Assembly: GCA_034440635.1 (NCBI GenBank)
Contig: JAOTON010001142.1
Coordinates: forward strand, 102,501 to 166,500
From: Lepas anatifera
Lineage: Eukaryota; Arthropoda; Thecostraca; Lepadidae
Direction of reading: 5' to 3'
DNA: 64,000 nt
Part shown: positions 13,950 through 27,790 of the stretch, piece by piece
Position numbering within the stretch: the stretch's first letter is position 1
Layout: each line of letters opens with the position of its first letter
Notes under the pieces: model-generated
The model's database searches: none
The model's input: only the letters and a program-made list of their open reading frames with translations
What the model was told of the DNA's origin: nothing
Translations under genes and position numbers: made by a program

Positions 13950-16900
13950 GCCGCTGCTACCCCGGTGAGCGCGCCGCCTGCATGCGTGCGGCAGGGTGAG
14001 AGTTACCCGTTGGCGGTGTGGCAGCGGGCTGATCTGCGGCCCTCTGCCGGGAGGCTCAGTGCCGCCTGGCGTCTGGCCAGCAGCCGCCACCAAAACAAGG
14101 TGGCCGCAGAGCTCCGAACGGTGCGCCGAGTTTCGGCCGTACCTCCTCAACACAGTGGAAACGGAGAAGAGCATTTGTGCTGGAATGGAAATGAAGCAAA
14201 TTATAAAACTGTTGAAGCGGGGTTGTTCTGCTACTGCTTCATCGTGGCCATGTATTCACTTTGTTTCAATGCTGCAATGTACACTTCATTTCGCACTCCC
14301 AATCCCGGGCAAGCCTCAGATTTGAATGAAGTTTTCTGGAAAAGTTGGCATGACATCAGTTTGCACCAGCCGTACCTGTATAATGAATTCTCTGCCGTCC
14401 TTGAATGAAGTCACCATTACCGATGCGGGTTTCAGGCCAGGACGAGAAGTAGATTGGGACCAACAAAATCGGCTTTATCTTTGAATCGTTTCACACTCCG
14501 ACCACAAGTGAAGAGTTGAAAAGCTGATGAACGACTTTCCCGCCGAGAGGAGCGCATTAAAGTTGCTCACGTTTCCAGCAAATTGGAATGTTTTGGTCGT
14601 GCCGGATACGTGACCCGGCTGCGGATGGGAAAATTGAAACAAACATTGGGCTTGTTTTTGTGATGGGTTGCCTGCTGTCCTGCAACTGGTGGCACTCGTC
14701 CAACAAGCCTCTCGCGCTGGTGGATCCTGAACATGACAGGGGGATTTTCTGCGCCAAAACGTCTCACAACTAGCACGCATGTAGCCAGTGATGTATTATC
14801 TTTGTCCGGACAGCGCCGCCCCTCACTGACGTACTGGATAAGTCAGGGAGTGTAATGTCGCGGTTGCATAGCAACGGGCATCACTGTATATTGCAGCGGA
14901 GGCTGTATTACCTTGGGCCTTATGACCAACGGTTGCCACTTACAAACAACAAACAGGCTGTATTACCGTCTACAGAGTAAATGATCTCGTCGCAACGCAG
15001 TTCTGATCCAATTAAAGACGGGCTCACACAAAGACGGTCTTCAGAAGTGCCTGACACAATATAATGAGTTCTCATGTCGGGTATTTCCTTATACTGTCGC
15101 CGACTGGGTCCTCGCCGGTTCAGAACGCTTCATTCAACTGTCGGAGACATTCGCTCTGGAGACCAGTCTGTTGAGCGAATGCCTCGCGGCCATTGACCTT
15201 CAGCGTGACAGAGACGTTGGACTGGGGCGTGTGGCGGCTGATGAGCGCTCTCAAACAGGCGAGTTGGCCTCATCACTCCCCGGTGTGTTTGAAGCCGGCG
15301 CCCTGGCGCTGTTGCTATGTGCAGACTGGTCTGTTGCCGGGCGCGTTGTCGGCCTGTAGCCACCGGTGCTGTTGGCCGGCTCTGACGCTGCACTTCACTG
15401 GGAATGCCGGCGGTACGGAGGCACCCCGGCTCCGGCGGCGCTGAGTATGTGTGAACGCCACCGCCGTGCGCGCGGCGCCAGAGACCCGGGCCTGTTTCCG
15501 AGTGTCGCCAAGGCCTCGCACACCCGCAGTTGCCCTGAGGCACACCAGCTTCCGGGCTGTGACGGAAGCCACCTTGACCGGGAGGATCTCGGAAACGAGG
15601 CTGCTGGTTCGGGGGGACCGGTTGGACTGCGGACTGGCGTCGGCCGGCGGCTGCCTGGTGTTTGTAGTCGCCCATATCGCGCTGCTCCGATGTTTGTTTT
15701 GGCCGGCTACCAACCCCCCTCCGTCGGTGGGGCAGCCCGGTATAGCCTGATGCCACCATTGATGTCCCTTTGTTTGTGTCGGCCCCAGACGCCGTTATTG
15801 GACGTGAGGCTTATGTATGCGTTCGGCGCAAATTTTGCCAGTACAAATACGGGGATATTTGTTCAGTGTTCGTTAAATGCATCGGACCCAGTTTGTTTGG
15901 TGCACTAATTGTCACTAGCTATGGAAAGAAACAACCTTAAAATTATTGTTGGGGTATAATGACGAGCCCACTTCCACGGTGAAATGGCGCCCAAGAGAAA
16001 TTAATGTGAGTGTGGTAGGGTTTGTTCACTTCAACTCCTTGTTAAGCTCAGTAGAGTCTATATGCTGTTTTCTGGTTTTCTAATTTCCTTTTGTTCTTTC
16101 ATCAGGGGCACTTGGCATCAAAGGATATCCAGATTCGATTTAGGTTTTACGTGCCAAGAATTGCTGTGGTTTATTGTTCTGCCTCATGGTATCCGACCGG
16201 ACCGCGGTAATGACATTCCGTTGAAGAATCCAGTAGTTTCTCCCTCGCTGTCCCCAACCGTGACTGTCCTTTTGTTAGAGAGCCGTGGGTGAAGACCCGG
16301 TGCGACGCCTACGACTTCTCCCACTAACACCAGTTTCTATGACGCAGAAGCCGTCATAACTCAAATGGGAGAACTAAAATGGAAGTTATCCAGAGATATG
16401 TTCCCTGTCTCAGCGCACTGGGAGCAACAGGGTTCCCTTCAACCTCGTTACCGCCGCAGTGGTGGTGTTGAAGTTCGGCGGTATCGCTCCTGTGGGACAG
16501 CAGAGCCGGCAGCTGTCTCGGCCGCAGCTGGTGGTTGACCTATTCTTGTGTGCAGCGCGATATCTCGGCCAATCACAGCATCGCTCTGGCTCGGGCCCCG
16601 CAGGGCCCCGTTGTCATTTCCGGCCTCCGACAGAGGGCGAACCCGACCGCAGCTCTGTCTGGATGATGCCTTATAAAAAAGTGGTCTCAGGTAGGGAGCA
16701 AAAAAGAACTGAAAACACTGTACTGGAGTGAAGGAGGGAGGTATTCGTGGCCACAAAATTTGAGATTTCATTTAAATATAAAAATCTATAATCCCCTGAT
16801 ACTTGATACAAGCTAATATGATAAACTTCTGCCTGAGAAAAGCACAGTTCGGGATATTCCTCAATTTAAAAAGACTCGAAAATAGAGGAAATTAATGTTT

Positions 16901-17159
16901 CAATTCGTTCTGGCTCATACTGTCTCGTTCTGTCGCGTGTTTCCGATTGCAACTTGAGGTCCCTCCTATATTTAAACAGGCTTAAGTGTGGGGTGACCCT
17001 GCGTCGTTAACATCATCTCTTTGCTTTGTTTCATCTTGTGGAGGGCCGTTTTTCAGGATTTATGTGACGGATAGATTTCACAAAATCTTTAAAGTTTTAT
17101 CAGGGTTGGTTTATCGGAGATTTTACCAGGGGATTAGATATTCTTATGGGTTTTTCTGT
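13950..17159. other. Non-coding stretch, no gene recognised
   Basis: The GC-rich part 15130-15760 has overlapping open frames on both strands, the longest 209 codons on the minus strand. Their composition is Arg/Pro/Gly-rich as expected from GC content, and no domain is recognised. The rest is ordinary intron-like sequence. Confidence 0.45.
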
Positions 17160-18552
17160 TTAACACGCGCCCTGGTGGGGGCGAAATTCGCCCCCCTCCT
17201 GGTTTTCCCCAGGTAGCTCAAAAACGAAGAGACGCAGAACAACGAAACTCACAGTACCATATTCCTGATCAATTTGACACATCTGACCAAATTTTTTAGT
17301 TACGGTCATGTCAGGTCAAGGAGCTATACTCAACGTCAAGTGACCCGACCTCAAAACCTAAAATCACGAGTTTGAAGCGGCGCTCAGGGAACATCAGCCA
17401 ACCGATCAGTTTGAAACTTCCACAATCTGATAAGGTCATCAGGGTCTACAAATCTGCTATCTCGGATTTTTATATTGTTGACCTAAGGTGGGGCCAATTT
17501 TTTATCACCCCATTATAAGTCTATGGTGGAAAATAGAATGGGCTCGTTTTCAGTAAATACTGGATAGATAAAGCTGAAAATCCTCAAACCGTCTTTTCTT
17601 ATCACGATCTTGACCTTAAAGTTGAGTTTTTGAGCATCTGACCTCTCAAAGGTCAAATCAGGTCACGGGAGCATAGAGTGATTGTTTTGCCAATAACTTC
17701 TCACCGAATTTAGATAAAGCTCCATTTTTGCTTGCATTGTGCTTATATTGTCACGGGGAGTCTATTGATATGCAACATGACGATACCAGGTCACTATGTG
17801 ACCCTGACCTAGCTCGAGGTCATGTCATTTTCCCTATTTGACCTAGCAATGTCATATTATACATCATTCGATTCGCCGCGATGAGAGGAATCCAATGATG
17901 CATAAATATTTGCTCTAGCTTCCCTGAGAGCAGATCTAGAGAGAAACGTACACTGTTTTGTTGTAAGCCTATGGAACCTTCTTTGACCTTTGCTGACCTC
18001 ATACAGTGGCGGATCTAGCCGGTCGGTTTGGGAGGGGCAAATCAAAGTCGAAAAGTAAAAACGTCGCGCAACGCAAAATTGCGCTAAAATATGACTTCCC
18101 GTTACGGGTGTTTGAGGCAAGAAGCAAAAAAACGTCACGGGCTGAAAATATGAGCTCAAGATCCTTTTTCCTATCCAAGGCCCGATATTTTCACTGAACT
18201 TAACTGGTTCCGTTGAAGTTGAGAGTTAAAGCACCAAAATTTTGCCTATAAACTTAAAATGAGTCGGGGAAAAGGAGGTCGATCGCTTTGGGGCAAAAAC
18301 ATAGTTTTGCCCCGAGCTTTTCCGTTTGGGGGCAATTGCCTTTTTGCCCCCTGGATCCGCCACTGCCTCAATATTGACCTGACATAAAAATTATTCGTCT
18401 AAAATCTCTTCGTATTGTCAAGAGCTTTCGAACGCCGCCCGTAATTTTCCTTTAGCTTTCGTGGGCAACGAGATACGGAGGGGGTGGCGAAAAATCGCCC
18501 CCCTCCCCAGCGGGGCGCGTCATGCCAGGGACCCCAGCGGGGCGCGTGTTAA
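17160..18552. mobile_element. TTAA-flanked 1.4-kb non-autonomous element (family A) with nested hAT MITE
   Basis: Bounded by TTAA at 17160-17163 and 18549-18552 with 9-bp inverted ends CACGCGCCC / GGGCGCGTG. Near both ends is a G/C hairpin (left GGGGGCGAAATTCGCCCCC; right a similar GGCGAAAAATCG-centred version). A terminal CCCCAGCGGGGCGCGT is present twice at the right end. The interior has about 14 AGGTCA/TGACCT hexamers. It encodes no recognisable transposase. Same type as the element at 33684. Confidence 0.75.
18004..18365. mobile_element. hAT-like MITE nested in the TTAA element
   Basis: 362 bp with terminal inverted repeats CAGTGGCGGATCTAG and CTGGATCCGCCACTG, a widespread hAT-type terminus. 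The flanks are cctcata (17997-18003) and cctcaata (18366-18373), an 8-bp target duplication with one base lost. The interior includes G/C-rich runs around GGGGCAAA. Confidence 0.85.
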
Positions 18553-19326
18553 GTAATGAAGTGATGCTGTTTGTGTGCTGCTGTGTGTCCCTCCCGGCTG
18601 TGGATCGCCGCGGAGCTACTCGGCCGTCAGCGGCGGTAGTACCGGACCGGTGGCCGGTCAGCGGCGGCTCTGGCCCCGGCCGGCACTGGCGTGTGACACA
18701 GGAGATAACGGTGAAGGGCGGCCGGCCGGGCGCCGCCGTTTTTCTGGGCGGCTGGCCGCGGCGCCGGGCGCGGCCTGGCTGACAGGCTGCCGTCGCCTCC
18801 CCGGCCCCGCGGAGGGCGACGGCCGAGCGGCTAATGCTGGGTCGGTCAGAGGACCGGGTAACACTCACTGGTGCCAGCCGCGGCCGCTTACAGTGCAAAC
18901 GACGATAGAACTTCCTACCCTGAGCACCGCCGATTTATGTGGAGGTAGTTGTTTAAATTGTACTCGTGTCGAAGCCTGCCTACAACAATGCCGGCGTTAC
19001 TGTACGATCGCAATGGATAAAGGTACGCCATTGTCCAGATGGGAAATTTACAGGAATTGTATCGATATTCCGAGTTTGTTCGAGTTTACAATCACTTTTC
19101 GTATCGAGAACATCCGTTCGCTGGGCTAAGGAGCGACTGAGTGTGAGCAATAGTTCGTTACTAGGTAATTAGCAAAAAAAAACACCGGAGGCTAGTGGGT
19201 GCAGGTTCAGCTCCTCCCAGCTGCACCCAACTCCCGTTTGCGCCGTCACGAGAATACATTGTGTTCTCAGATATAGACGGAAAAGAGTGAATGTGATATT
19301 CCGCCTAGCGAAACTTGAGGAAAAGA

Positions 19327-19683
19327 ATGGCTGCAAGCTCCGGGAACAAACGTCTCAAACGTGAACTTGGTGCTCTACTCCATTTTGCCGACTGTATCAT
19401 AAGCTCTGACAGCCTGCCTCCCAACACTGAAGCACCAAAACGGGTTTTTCATCAGATCATAGAAAATGCAAGTTCCTACACTGAGTTAGAGAAGACGGAC
19501 AATGAATGTACGCAGCAGTCAGTTTCTCTTTGTTCACCTCGAGATGACGTCACGATGGATGACGTCACCTTGTACCTGTGGCTGACAGTTAAGCTGCCAG
19601 ATTACTCCCCCCCGCCTGATACGTCACAGAGAGACGGCAGCGGGAACGATCCGATCCGTCGTCAGGGCCGTCCGAACAGGTGA
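19327..19683 (+). CDS. Unrecognised short open frame
   Basis: 118 codons from ATG to TGA with ordinary amino-acid composition (it contains KRLKRELGALLHFADCIISS and KRVFHQIIENASSYTELEKT), unlike the repeat-driven frames around it. No family is recognised. It contains two TGACGTCA palindromes. A cag/gtgatg donor-like site overlaps the stop. It could be an exon, an old element fragment or chance. Confidence 0.18.
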   Translation: MAASSGNKRLKRELGALLHFADCIISSDSLPPNTEAPKRVFHQIIENASSYTELEKTDNECTQQSVSLCSPRDDVTMDDVTLYLWLTVKLPDYSPPPDTSQRDGSGNDPIRRQGRPNR

Positions 19684-20347
19684 TGGCTTCCGAAATGTAG
19701 TCCGTCGTGTTCAGGGAAACATCAGGACAGGTAGTGGCTGGTAAATTGTGGGAGTGTCGTGTCAGGATGGGTGGGATATGTCTGCTCGCCTTGTCTGTAG
19801 ATTGAATATTTGTTTCGGAGTCGCATTTGCGTCATGACACCTGTAGAATGAATCAGCCGACTGACGGCGTCAGGCTTTGTCAGTGCACGGACTTTCCTGT
19901 TATTCGGACTGGCCTGAACCCAAGGTTTAGCCAGACTTTAAACTAAGCCTGCATTCCAGGAACTTGACAATTGCCTCCAAAGAGCGACAGCTTCATGACG
20001 TCCGCTTATGTCGAAGACGGCGCAAATCGTTTCCATGACAGCTCGTAGGTCTCTCGGCTTCCTCATACTGTTGTACGTGTTGATTCGAGTATGTTGTCTA
20101 AAAAAACAGTTTTTGCATCAATATCTACTTGACAGAATGAAACTCACCAGAATGCGGTGTAGCGGTGAGAGAAAACGTTTCGGGTTGGGGTCCGAGTGTT
20201 AGTCGTCGGCGCCGGGATCAATGACTCGCGCCTCCAGCACCAGTGCGTGACCAATAAGAGCTCTGTTGATGTTGACGAGCGCGCTGCTGCCGGGTCGGTC
20301 GGTGTCGTTTCCGCCAGCGGTGTCATATTCGTCAGCTGTATCTGACG

Positions 20348-20598
20348 GGATTGGGTAGCCGCCGAGCGGGACCGGCAGCCGCCCCGGCAGCGGAACCGGT
20401 AGCCGCCCCGGCAACGGAACCGGTAGCCGCCGAGCCGGACCGGTAGCCGCCCCGGCAACGGAACCGGTAGCCGCCGAGCCGGACCGGTAGCCGCCCCGGC
20501 AGCGGAACCGGTAGCCTCTGAGCGGGACCGGTAGCCGCCCCGGCAACGGAACCGGTAGCCTCTGAGCGGGACCGGTAGCCGCCCCGGCAGCGGGGCCG
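20348..20598 (+). repeat. About 24-bp GC-rich minisatellite
   Basis: Units such as GTAGCCGCCCCGGCAACGGA plus ACCG, alternating with a GTAGCCGCCGAGC variant, about ten copies. Confidence 0.9.
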
Positions 20599-20693
20599 GG
20601 GGCTGTCGACGGCCGCTGCTGGTTCACAGGCCATGACCGTCACGGTTACACTCACCTCCAGACCGTGAGCGTCACACCGGACTGCTGTCAGCG

Positions 20694-20935
<242 letters not shown>

Positions 20936-22212
20936 TAAAGACTGTGTTTCAGAGCTGCGGCGCCCGCTTGGAAACACAACCTGTTCCATGAGTCATTAGC
21001 TCGCGTACCAAATACGACCAGCTGATTGTTTTGGTGCCGAGCAGGGGAAATCAGCTGACAGCCACAGACGGGAACAGGGCCGGGGACCGTGGCGAGGGGG
21101 TGCTGCCGGTGGGGGATCAGCTGAGTGGGGGGAGGGGGCGGCAGCAGGGTTCCGACGCCGGGAGGGGAGCTGGCGCGACAGCAGCTGAGTCGGCAGCGTG
21201 TGTACTGGGATCGTGCAGTGAGCGGCGGCTCCTGAGTGACGCCCTGTGGTTCCTCCGAGGCGCGGTACGTCGGTGCTGAGGCTGGGGAATCGGCACGTCT
21301 GGGCCTGGCCTGTGTGGTTTGACTGGTGACAGGCTGGACACTTTCGGCGTACAGGATGCCGTCCGTGTGCTGCTGTGAAGAGTGCATGTAAGTAACCACC
21401 CATATCCCCGGTCTTTGTTTAATTCTCCTGTCAGTAGTCTTACATCACATTGTCCCCTTTCCTCGCTGGGTTCTCACTATGACGGAATTGATCTGAACGA
21501 GGCTCTATCTACCGTGCTCTGGCCGATTCATCCGGTCTGGTGTACGGACGTCAGGGTGCCGTGCGCCGGGCTGATCGGCCACTGACTGATGTAGTGATGA
21601 GTCCGCCGGCGGTGATGTAGCGGCTGAGGCGGTGGCTTCGGCTGCTGTCGGGAGTGGTCACCGGGCCGGGCAAGTGATAACTACCGCACCCAGTGCGCAC
21701 CGACCGCGTCCGACCACGGCGAGCCGTGTCGCCCAGCTCTCGGAGCTCCTACAGCCTGGCGTGTCACGTGATCCCGTGAGAGCGCGGCTATCCGGTGTTC
21801 AGGGGGGAGTGTCCCGGTCAGGTGTGCGGCTCTGGCCGGTTTGTGGGGGTGATTTTGACCTCACCCCGCCTCGCCATGTGGTCAGTGGCACCAGCTGGGC
21901 CCGGGCCCGGGCCAGCCTTCCCGTTGCACGTGCAGCGGTGGCGGTAGGGGTGAGCTGCGCTGTGGACCAGGCTAGGATCCGAGACCGTGGTATTTGTCGG
22001 CTTCGTGTTACGGGGTTGAATTGGTGACACAAACTGCAGTCGCGTGTATCGTCCTCGGTAGTGGGCACCTGTGGTACACGTTCCTCGGTCCTGAATTTAA
22101 CGGGCATTATCGATTGATACCCGATAGTGTTGTGATATTTGTGTGATGGCTGGGTGTAATTTGTGTGCGCTGTTCCGGGTCTCGACTTACAATTATTGAA
22201 TAAAACATCCCT

Positions 22213-22650
22213 TTAAAGGGTGTTCACCACTTCTTTAATGGGTTTTGAATTGAGATAGCAGTTTTGTAGAGCGTGACGACAAATCACTACTGGCATGTTT
22301 AATTTCCCCCAAAGCAGAGTTCCGCACGCTTTGAAGTTCTGAGTAGGTGGGCTTACTGCCTTATTTTAAACCATGAAATAATCGCCTTTCCATCAGGGAG
22401 CGCATGTTACGTAATAAATGTTAACAAATGGTATAGCCACGCAACCTAACCTGTCGCACGCGGCCGCAAGCTGCCAGATTCGCGATTACTCGAGATGCTT
22501 GGGTCAATCCAGCGTAGTATTGCAGGTGGAAATGCGGTTTCCTGATTTTCAGACCCGTTTTTTCATAAGAAGTTAGCTTTAGAACTTCAACAAAGTGGTC
22601 TATTCCCCAGTTGGCTTTAGAATTTTGACAAAGTGGTCCATTCCCTGTAA
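22213..22650. mobile_element. TTAA-flanked MITE, family B, copy b
   Basis: Left end TTAAAGGGTGTTCACCACTT; right end AAGTGGTCCATTCCCTGTAA, where the outer TTAA has become GTAA. The interior (TTGAATTGAGATAGC, GTAGAGCG) matches copy a and, reversed, copy c. 438 bp, non-coding. Confidence 0.8.
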
Positions 22651-22707
22651 TACAAGTACGTTTTACATTCCCATGAAATCGCTACGTAGTCGTGCAGCTG
22701 GTCGGCC

Positions 22708-23095
22708 GGATTGGTCGGGCTCTGAGCTGGCGTGGTCGGGCCCTGAGCCGGCATGGTCGGGCCCTGAGCTGGCGTGGTCGGGCTCTGAGCCGGCGTGGTC
22801 GGGCCCTGAGCCGGCGTGGTCGGGCTCTGGCCGGGGGTCGGGCTCTGAGCCGGCATGGTCGGGCCCTGGCCGGCGTGGTCGGGCTCTGGCCGGCGTGGTC
22901 GGGTCGGCCGGGTGGTGGGCTCTGGCCGGCTGGTCGGGCCCGAGCCGGCGTGGTCGGGCTCTGAGCCGGCGTGGTCGGGCTCTGGCCGGCGTGGTCGGGC
23001 TCTGAGCCGGCGTGGTCGGGCTCTGAGCCGGCGTGGTGGGCCTGAGCCGGCATGGTGGGCCCTGAGCCGGTGTGGTGGTTCTGAGCCGGCGGGGA
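22708..23095 (+). repeat. 21-bp minisatellite, about 18 copies
   Basis: Unit GGTCGGGCTCTGAGCCGGCG plus T, with CTCTGGCCGG variants. The period is a multiple of three, so it yields open heptapeptide-repeat frames on both strands. I see no other sign of coding. Confidence 0.93.
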
Positions 23096-23337
23096 GGCTG
23101 CGGTGGGACGCCGTGTCTCCAGCGGCGGCGGCGGTGCGCCGTTTTGGCCGCCGTTCGGCGCCGCCTTTGTGTGCGGCGGCGCCAGCTGATGGCCTGGGGC
23201 GGGGTGTCGGTCCGGTCCGGTCCAGCCGGCACCAGGTGGTGGTGGTGGGAGACCGGCACTGCTGCCGACTCAACACCGCCACCACTACTGCACACTCTAC
23301 ACTGACGCCGTGCTGTTCACCATGGTGAGAGGTAACG

Positions 23338-23515
23338 ACCGTGCAAGGGATAGGGAATGGCATGTCACGACAGTGCGGTTATGGAAGACGGTCTGTCCCC
23401 GGCACTGCCGCCGACTCAACACCACACTGCGCACTGACCGACCGTGCAAGGGGTAGGGAATGGCCTATAGAGGACTGCCATGTCAAGACAATGCAGTTAT
23501 CCAAGACTGTCTGTC
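23338..23515 (+). repeat. Imperfect direct duplication of about 110 bp
   Basis: GACCGTGCAAGGGATAGGGA occurs at about 23337 and again near 23444 as GACCGTGCAAGGGGTAGGGA. Each copy is followed by CATGTCA, a CAGTTAT-like block and CTGTCTGTCC. Confidence 0.75.
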
Positions 23516-23645
23516 CGGAAACAAGAAGGCTGCCCGCCGCGCTGAATAGGAGCGACATTCCTGTTAGCCTCCCTCGACTGTTTACGGAGACATCCGGCTC
23601 GCGCCGAGTCCCGATCTGGAGAGGTCGCTGCTGGTCTAACGAGGT

Positions 23646-24385
<740 letters not shown>

Positions 24386-24389
24386 CCTC

Positions 24390-25920
24390 GTCAGTGCGTT
24401 TTAAGGCTTGCCGCGTGGCCTTGTACCACCTCGCTTTACGTGCCGCCCCGTTGGTCTGACCTTTGGGTCCGACTCTCTGGCGGGTTCCGGGGTAATGTTC
24501 ACCCTCCCCAGTCTGGGTGGGGATTCACCCTACCTAACTATCCATTCACTCAGAGCGAGGGTAGACCGTTCTGTCGCCTGGAGATTGGTGTTGTCAGTGC
24601 GTTACAAACTGTCTACCCAATTAAGAGCCGGAACTGCGTGGCAGTCCTCGTTTAGCGCTGCAGTTGCCTTCTGAAAGATGCCGTCCATTCTAGGAAATCC
24701 CCTGCGGCGGCTTGCCTTGTTCCTGCCACGCCCAAGCCTGTCATTGTTCGCCTGTGAATTTCTATCGGGCAGGTATTCCACTTGACCATGTAGAATTCCA
24801 CTGGTCTTAGTGGGCCGAGTCCATTTAATTTTCCTGACGGCAGTCCTTCCAGCAGGGATGGATGGCACGAAGGGGGCGGTCACCTGTCCCTTCAGTCCAT
24901 GAAACCGCCCCCTGTGGACGCTGGGTGCCCATGTGAGGTGCCAAGGTCGTCCGGAAAATGTGAGGACTACTTGAAATTGACTGTAGAAGACGACCCTGGC
25001 AATGGTGCCCCGTTTCTGGTATCATTCTTGATTTCCGCCTCTCATCTGTCAGCCGCAGACCTCCGTTCATCTATTAGATCGTGTTCACCTCTCAGTGGTA
25101 TTAGATAGTATTTCCATAATAATATTGTATGTTATTAGATCGTCATCCTCTCCAGACAGCGACACATCTTTGCTCAGGTTTTTACTTCCCGGTGAGACGT
25201 GAAACACGCACCCCCTAGAGAAAACAACGTAAAAATGCGTCGGAAGGGCGCAACTATAAATGTACAGAAACCCTAGATAGGACACCACCTTGGCGGGGCA
25301 CATTTAATTATAACCGTGGAGTAGCAGGATGGGGACAAATCAGCGCGGTCGGTGTTCTCACCCCGTCAAAGCCGAGGAGGCCGGGCGTGTCCGCCGACCT
25401 GCCGTCAACAGCTGGCGTGACATCACGCGATCCGTGTTGAAGGCAGCGCGCCGTTCCGGCTCAGCTGTTGTCCGTGCACAGCGCCGTAAACCTGCTCGGA
25501 AATCTGGCAGCTGCGGTTATCTTCACGAGAAAGCGGTGTGTCTGACCCTGAGTGGCGGAGCTGTCGCCGCCGTGGGAGCGCTGCGCCCGGTGTGTTCTGT
25601 ATGAGCCCGCTGCTGTGCTGTTGTCCCCCGGGGCGTGCTCTGATTGGTGGGTCTCCCGGACGGTCACCGCACCCGCCGCCGACGCCGCCAGCGGTCGCTG
25701 GTGTCGTCTGTAACGCTGGACGCTGGTGATTCTGTGGCGCGTGATCTATTTAGATAGTTTAAATTCGTAAAACTTTGTTTCTGTAGCTGAATGAGATGAG
25801 AGGGTTATGGCAGAATAACGGCGTTTGACCGGAACTACGTTTGGCTACCGCATAAATGTTGTCCAACATTTAGAAGTTTCAGTCGCTTAGTCCGCTTTGA
25901 GTTCCCAGTTTGCCGTATTC
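24390..25920. other. Non-coding stretch, nothing recognised
   Basis: Single-copy-looking sequence without repeats or family motifs. A GC-rich patch lies at 25330-25720. Confidence 0.45.
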
Positions 25921-25925
25921 CGCCG

Positions 25926-26475
25926 TGATCCACTCTCTGGTTGAGTCCGCCATGAGATCCCAGCTTCCCGGCTAAGTCCACCATGAGATCTCAGCTCCTC
26001 TCCTGAGTCTATTGTGAGATCCCAGCTCCACTCCTGAGTCCCGTGAGATCCCATCTCCCCGCCTGAGTCCGCCGTGAGATCCCAGGTCCTCGTCTGAGTC
26101 TACCGTTAGATCCCAGCTCTCCGTGTGAGTCCGTTGTGAGATCCCAGCTGCCCGTCTGAGTCCGTTGTGAGATCCCAGCTCTCCCGCCTGAGTCCGTTGT
26201 GAGATCCCAGCTCCCGTCTGAGTTACAGTTAGATCCCAGCTGCCCGTTGAGTCCGTTGTGAGATCCCAGCTCTCCGTCTGAGTTCAGTTAGATCCCAGCT
26301 GCCCGTCTGAGTCCGTTGTGAGATCCCAGCTCCCCTGTGAGTCCGTTGTGAGGCTGGCGTGTGAGTCCGTTGTGAGATCCCAGCTCCCCCTGTGAGTCTG
26401 TTGTGAGATCCCACCTCCCCGACTGAGTCCGTTGTGAGATCCCAGCCTCCCCTGTGAGTCCGTTGTGAGGCGCTG
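25926..26475 (+). repeat. Minisatellite with core GTCCGTTGTGAGATCCCAGC
   Basis: About 18 copies of a 25-31 bp unit with much length variation. Confidence 0.9.
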
Positions 26476-26579
26476 CGGCTCCGTGCTGGCCGCAGTGACG
26501 GACCGGGACCTCGGTGCGGCCGCACCTGAGTAATGGCTGGTCATCCGTGATCCGGCGCGGCCGCCGGCCGGCCGGCCGT

Positions 26580-26845
26580 TGACCGGTGTCCGAGCGCACT
26601 GAACCAGGCCCGTCTCATCGGCTGGTGCACTGAACCAGGCCCGTCCCATTGTCCCGGGCACTGAACCAGATCCATCCCAGTGTCGGTGACTGAACGCCCG
26701 TCTTGCTGCACTGAACCAGACCCGTGACAGTGTCCGGTGCACTGCACCAGATCCGTCCCAAGGTCGGAAGACTGAACCGGACTCGTCCAACCAGCCGGCG
26801 CGCTGAACCAGACCCGTCCAACCAGCCGGAGCGCTGAACCAGAGT
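26580..26845 (+). repeat. About 31-bp minisatellite with core CACTGAACCAGACCCGTC
   Basis: Nine diverged copies, directly following the previous minisatellite after about 100 bp. Confidence 0.85.
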
Positions 26846-27624
26846 CATCCCACGGGCCGTGGCAGTTGGAATCGATGAGCTATATTGAGGATTGGGTCAC
26901 GGTTCCTTCTCAGGTACTGGTCAGAAGCCGATCAATCACTGGCCAATGCCGGAGAAGCAGAAGCCGGTACTTTGTGCTCAGTGATGATGACGGCCTAGGG
27001 TGAACATGCATTTCGAGAAGCATCACCGTCTGATAGTAGGCGTTCAACCTCTACTCTTCTCGGTGAAAACGTTTACAGCAATGCACGAGCAATGCATGAT
27101 ATAACATAAGATTGTATGATAAGTATAGCAGATAATCATACAATTTCATCGTGAGGGATAGGCTGTATCCACGCGGCTGGAGGCCCAACACTCTGGCAAT
27201 TTAATATCACAAACGACCGTTCAGCTGCTACCATAAATGTCCCCGGCCATTGGAACTGTAGGCCCTGCAGTTTTCGCCTGGTAGCAATGCTCTCCAGAAT
27301 CGTCCAATGGTATCCGTCTGTGGCCCTGCAAAAGTAATTATGTGACTGGTCTGATTTGGCCTAAGTCAAGGGCAGTATAATTCCACAAAGGGCAAGGGCA
27401 GTGAAATGCCATGTAGGAGGCTGATCTTAGGGAAGTCAGAGGTCACTCAATGATATAAATTCAACAGTAAGGTAAGTGCAATGAAAACTTGTTTACCACT
27501 TTTTCCACTCCTGATAGATTTGCATTTGATTGTTGCCTAGCAACCACTTCTGAATGTCTGTCCTTCTCTCTTCCCTTTGTGTCGAATGTGAGCTCTACTA
27601 GAGTACAGGTTGCGGAGATATCCG

Positions 27625-27790
27625 GGGGTGGCCGAACTGGTTGGCGCTGGTACACGATTCGAATCTCTGTGCAGCCCCAACTGTGGTAAACAGATAACCG
27701 GGCGCCGCTGCTTTCCGTCTCGGCTGGGATTTGCAGCCTGCGAGGGTGGGCTGGGAAGCTGCCCGTTCGCTCAGACTCGACGAGGCATAG
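27625..27790 (+). mobile_element. Possible tRNA-Leu/Ser-derived SINE head
   Basis: GGGGTGGCCGAACTGGTTGG resembles the D-arm and A-box of tRNA-Leu/Ser. ATTCGAATC about 30 bases later resembles a B-box. The following sequence is not shared with the other SINEs here, and I see no target duplication. Confidence 0.45.

Noticed and set aside
15130..15759. 209-codon minus-strand frame in a GC-rich patch
   Set aside because: Overlapped by open frames on the other strand, Arg/Gly/Pro-rich as GC content predicts, and no recognised domain. I could not exclude a decayed element.
22617..23363. Plus- and minus-strand frames with heptapeptide repeats (Trp-Ser-Gly or Pro-Ala-rich)
   Set aside because: A 21-bp minisatellite with a period divisible by three explains them on both strands.
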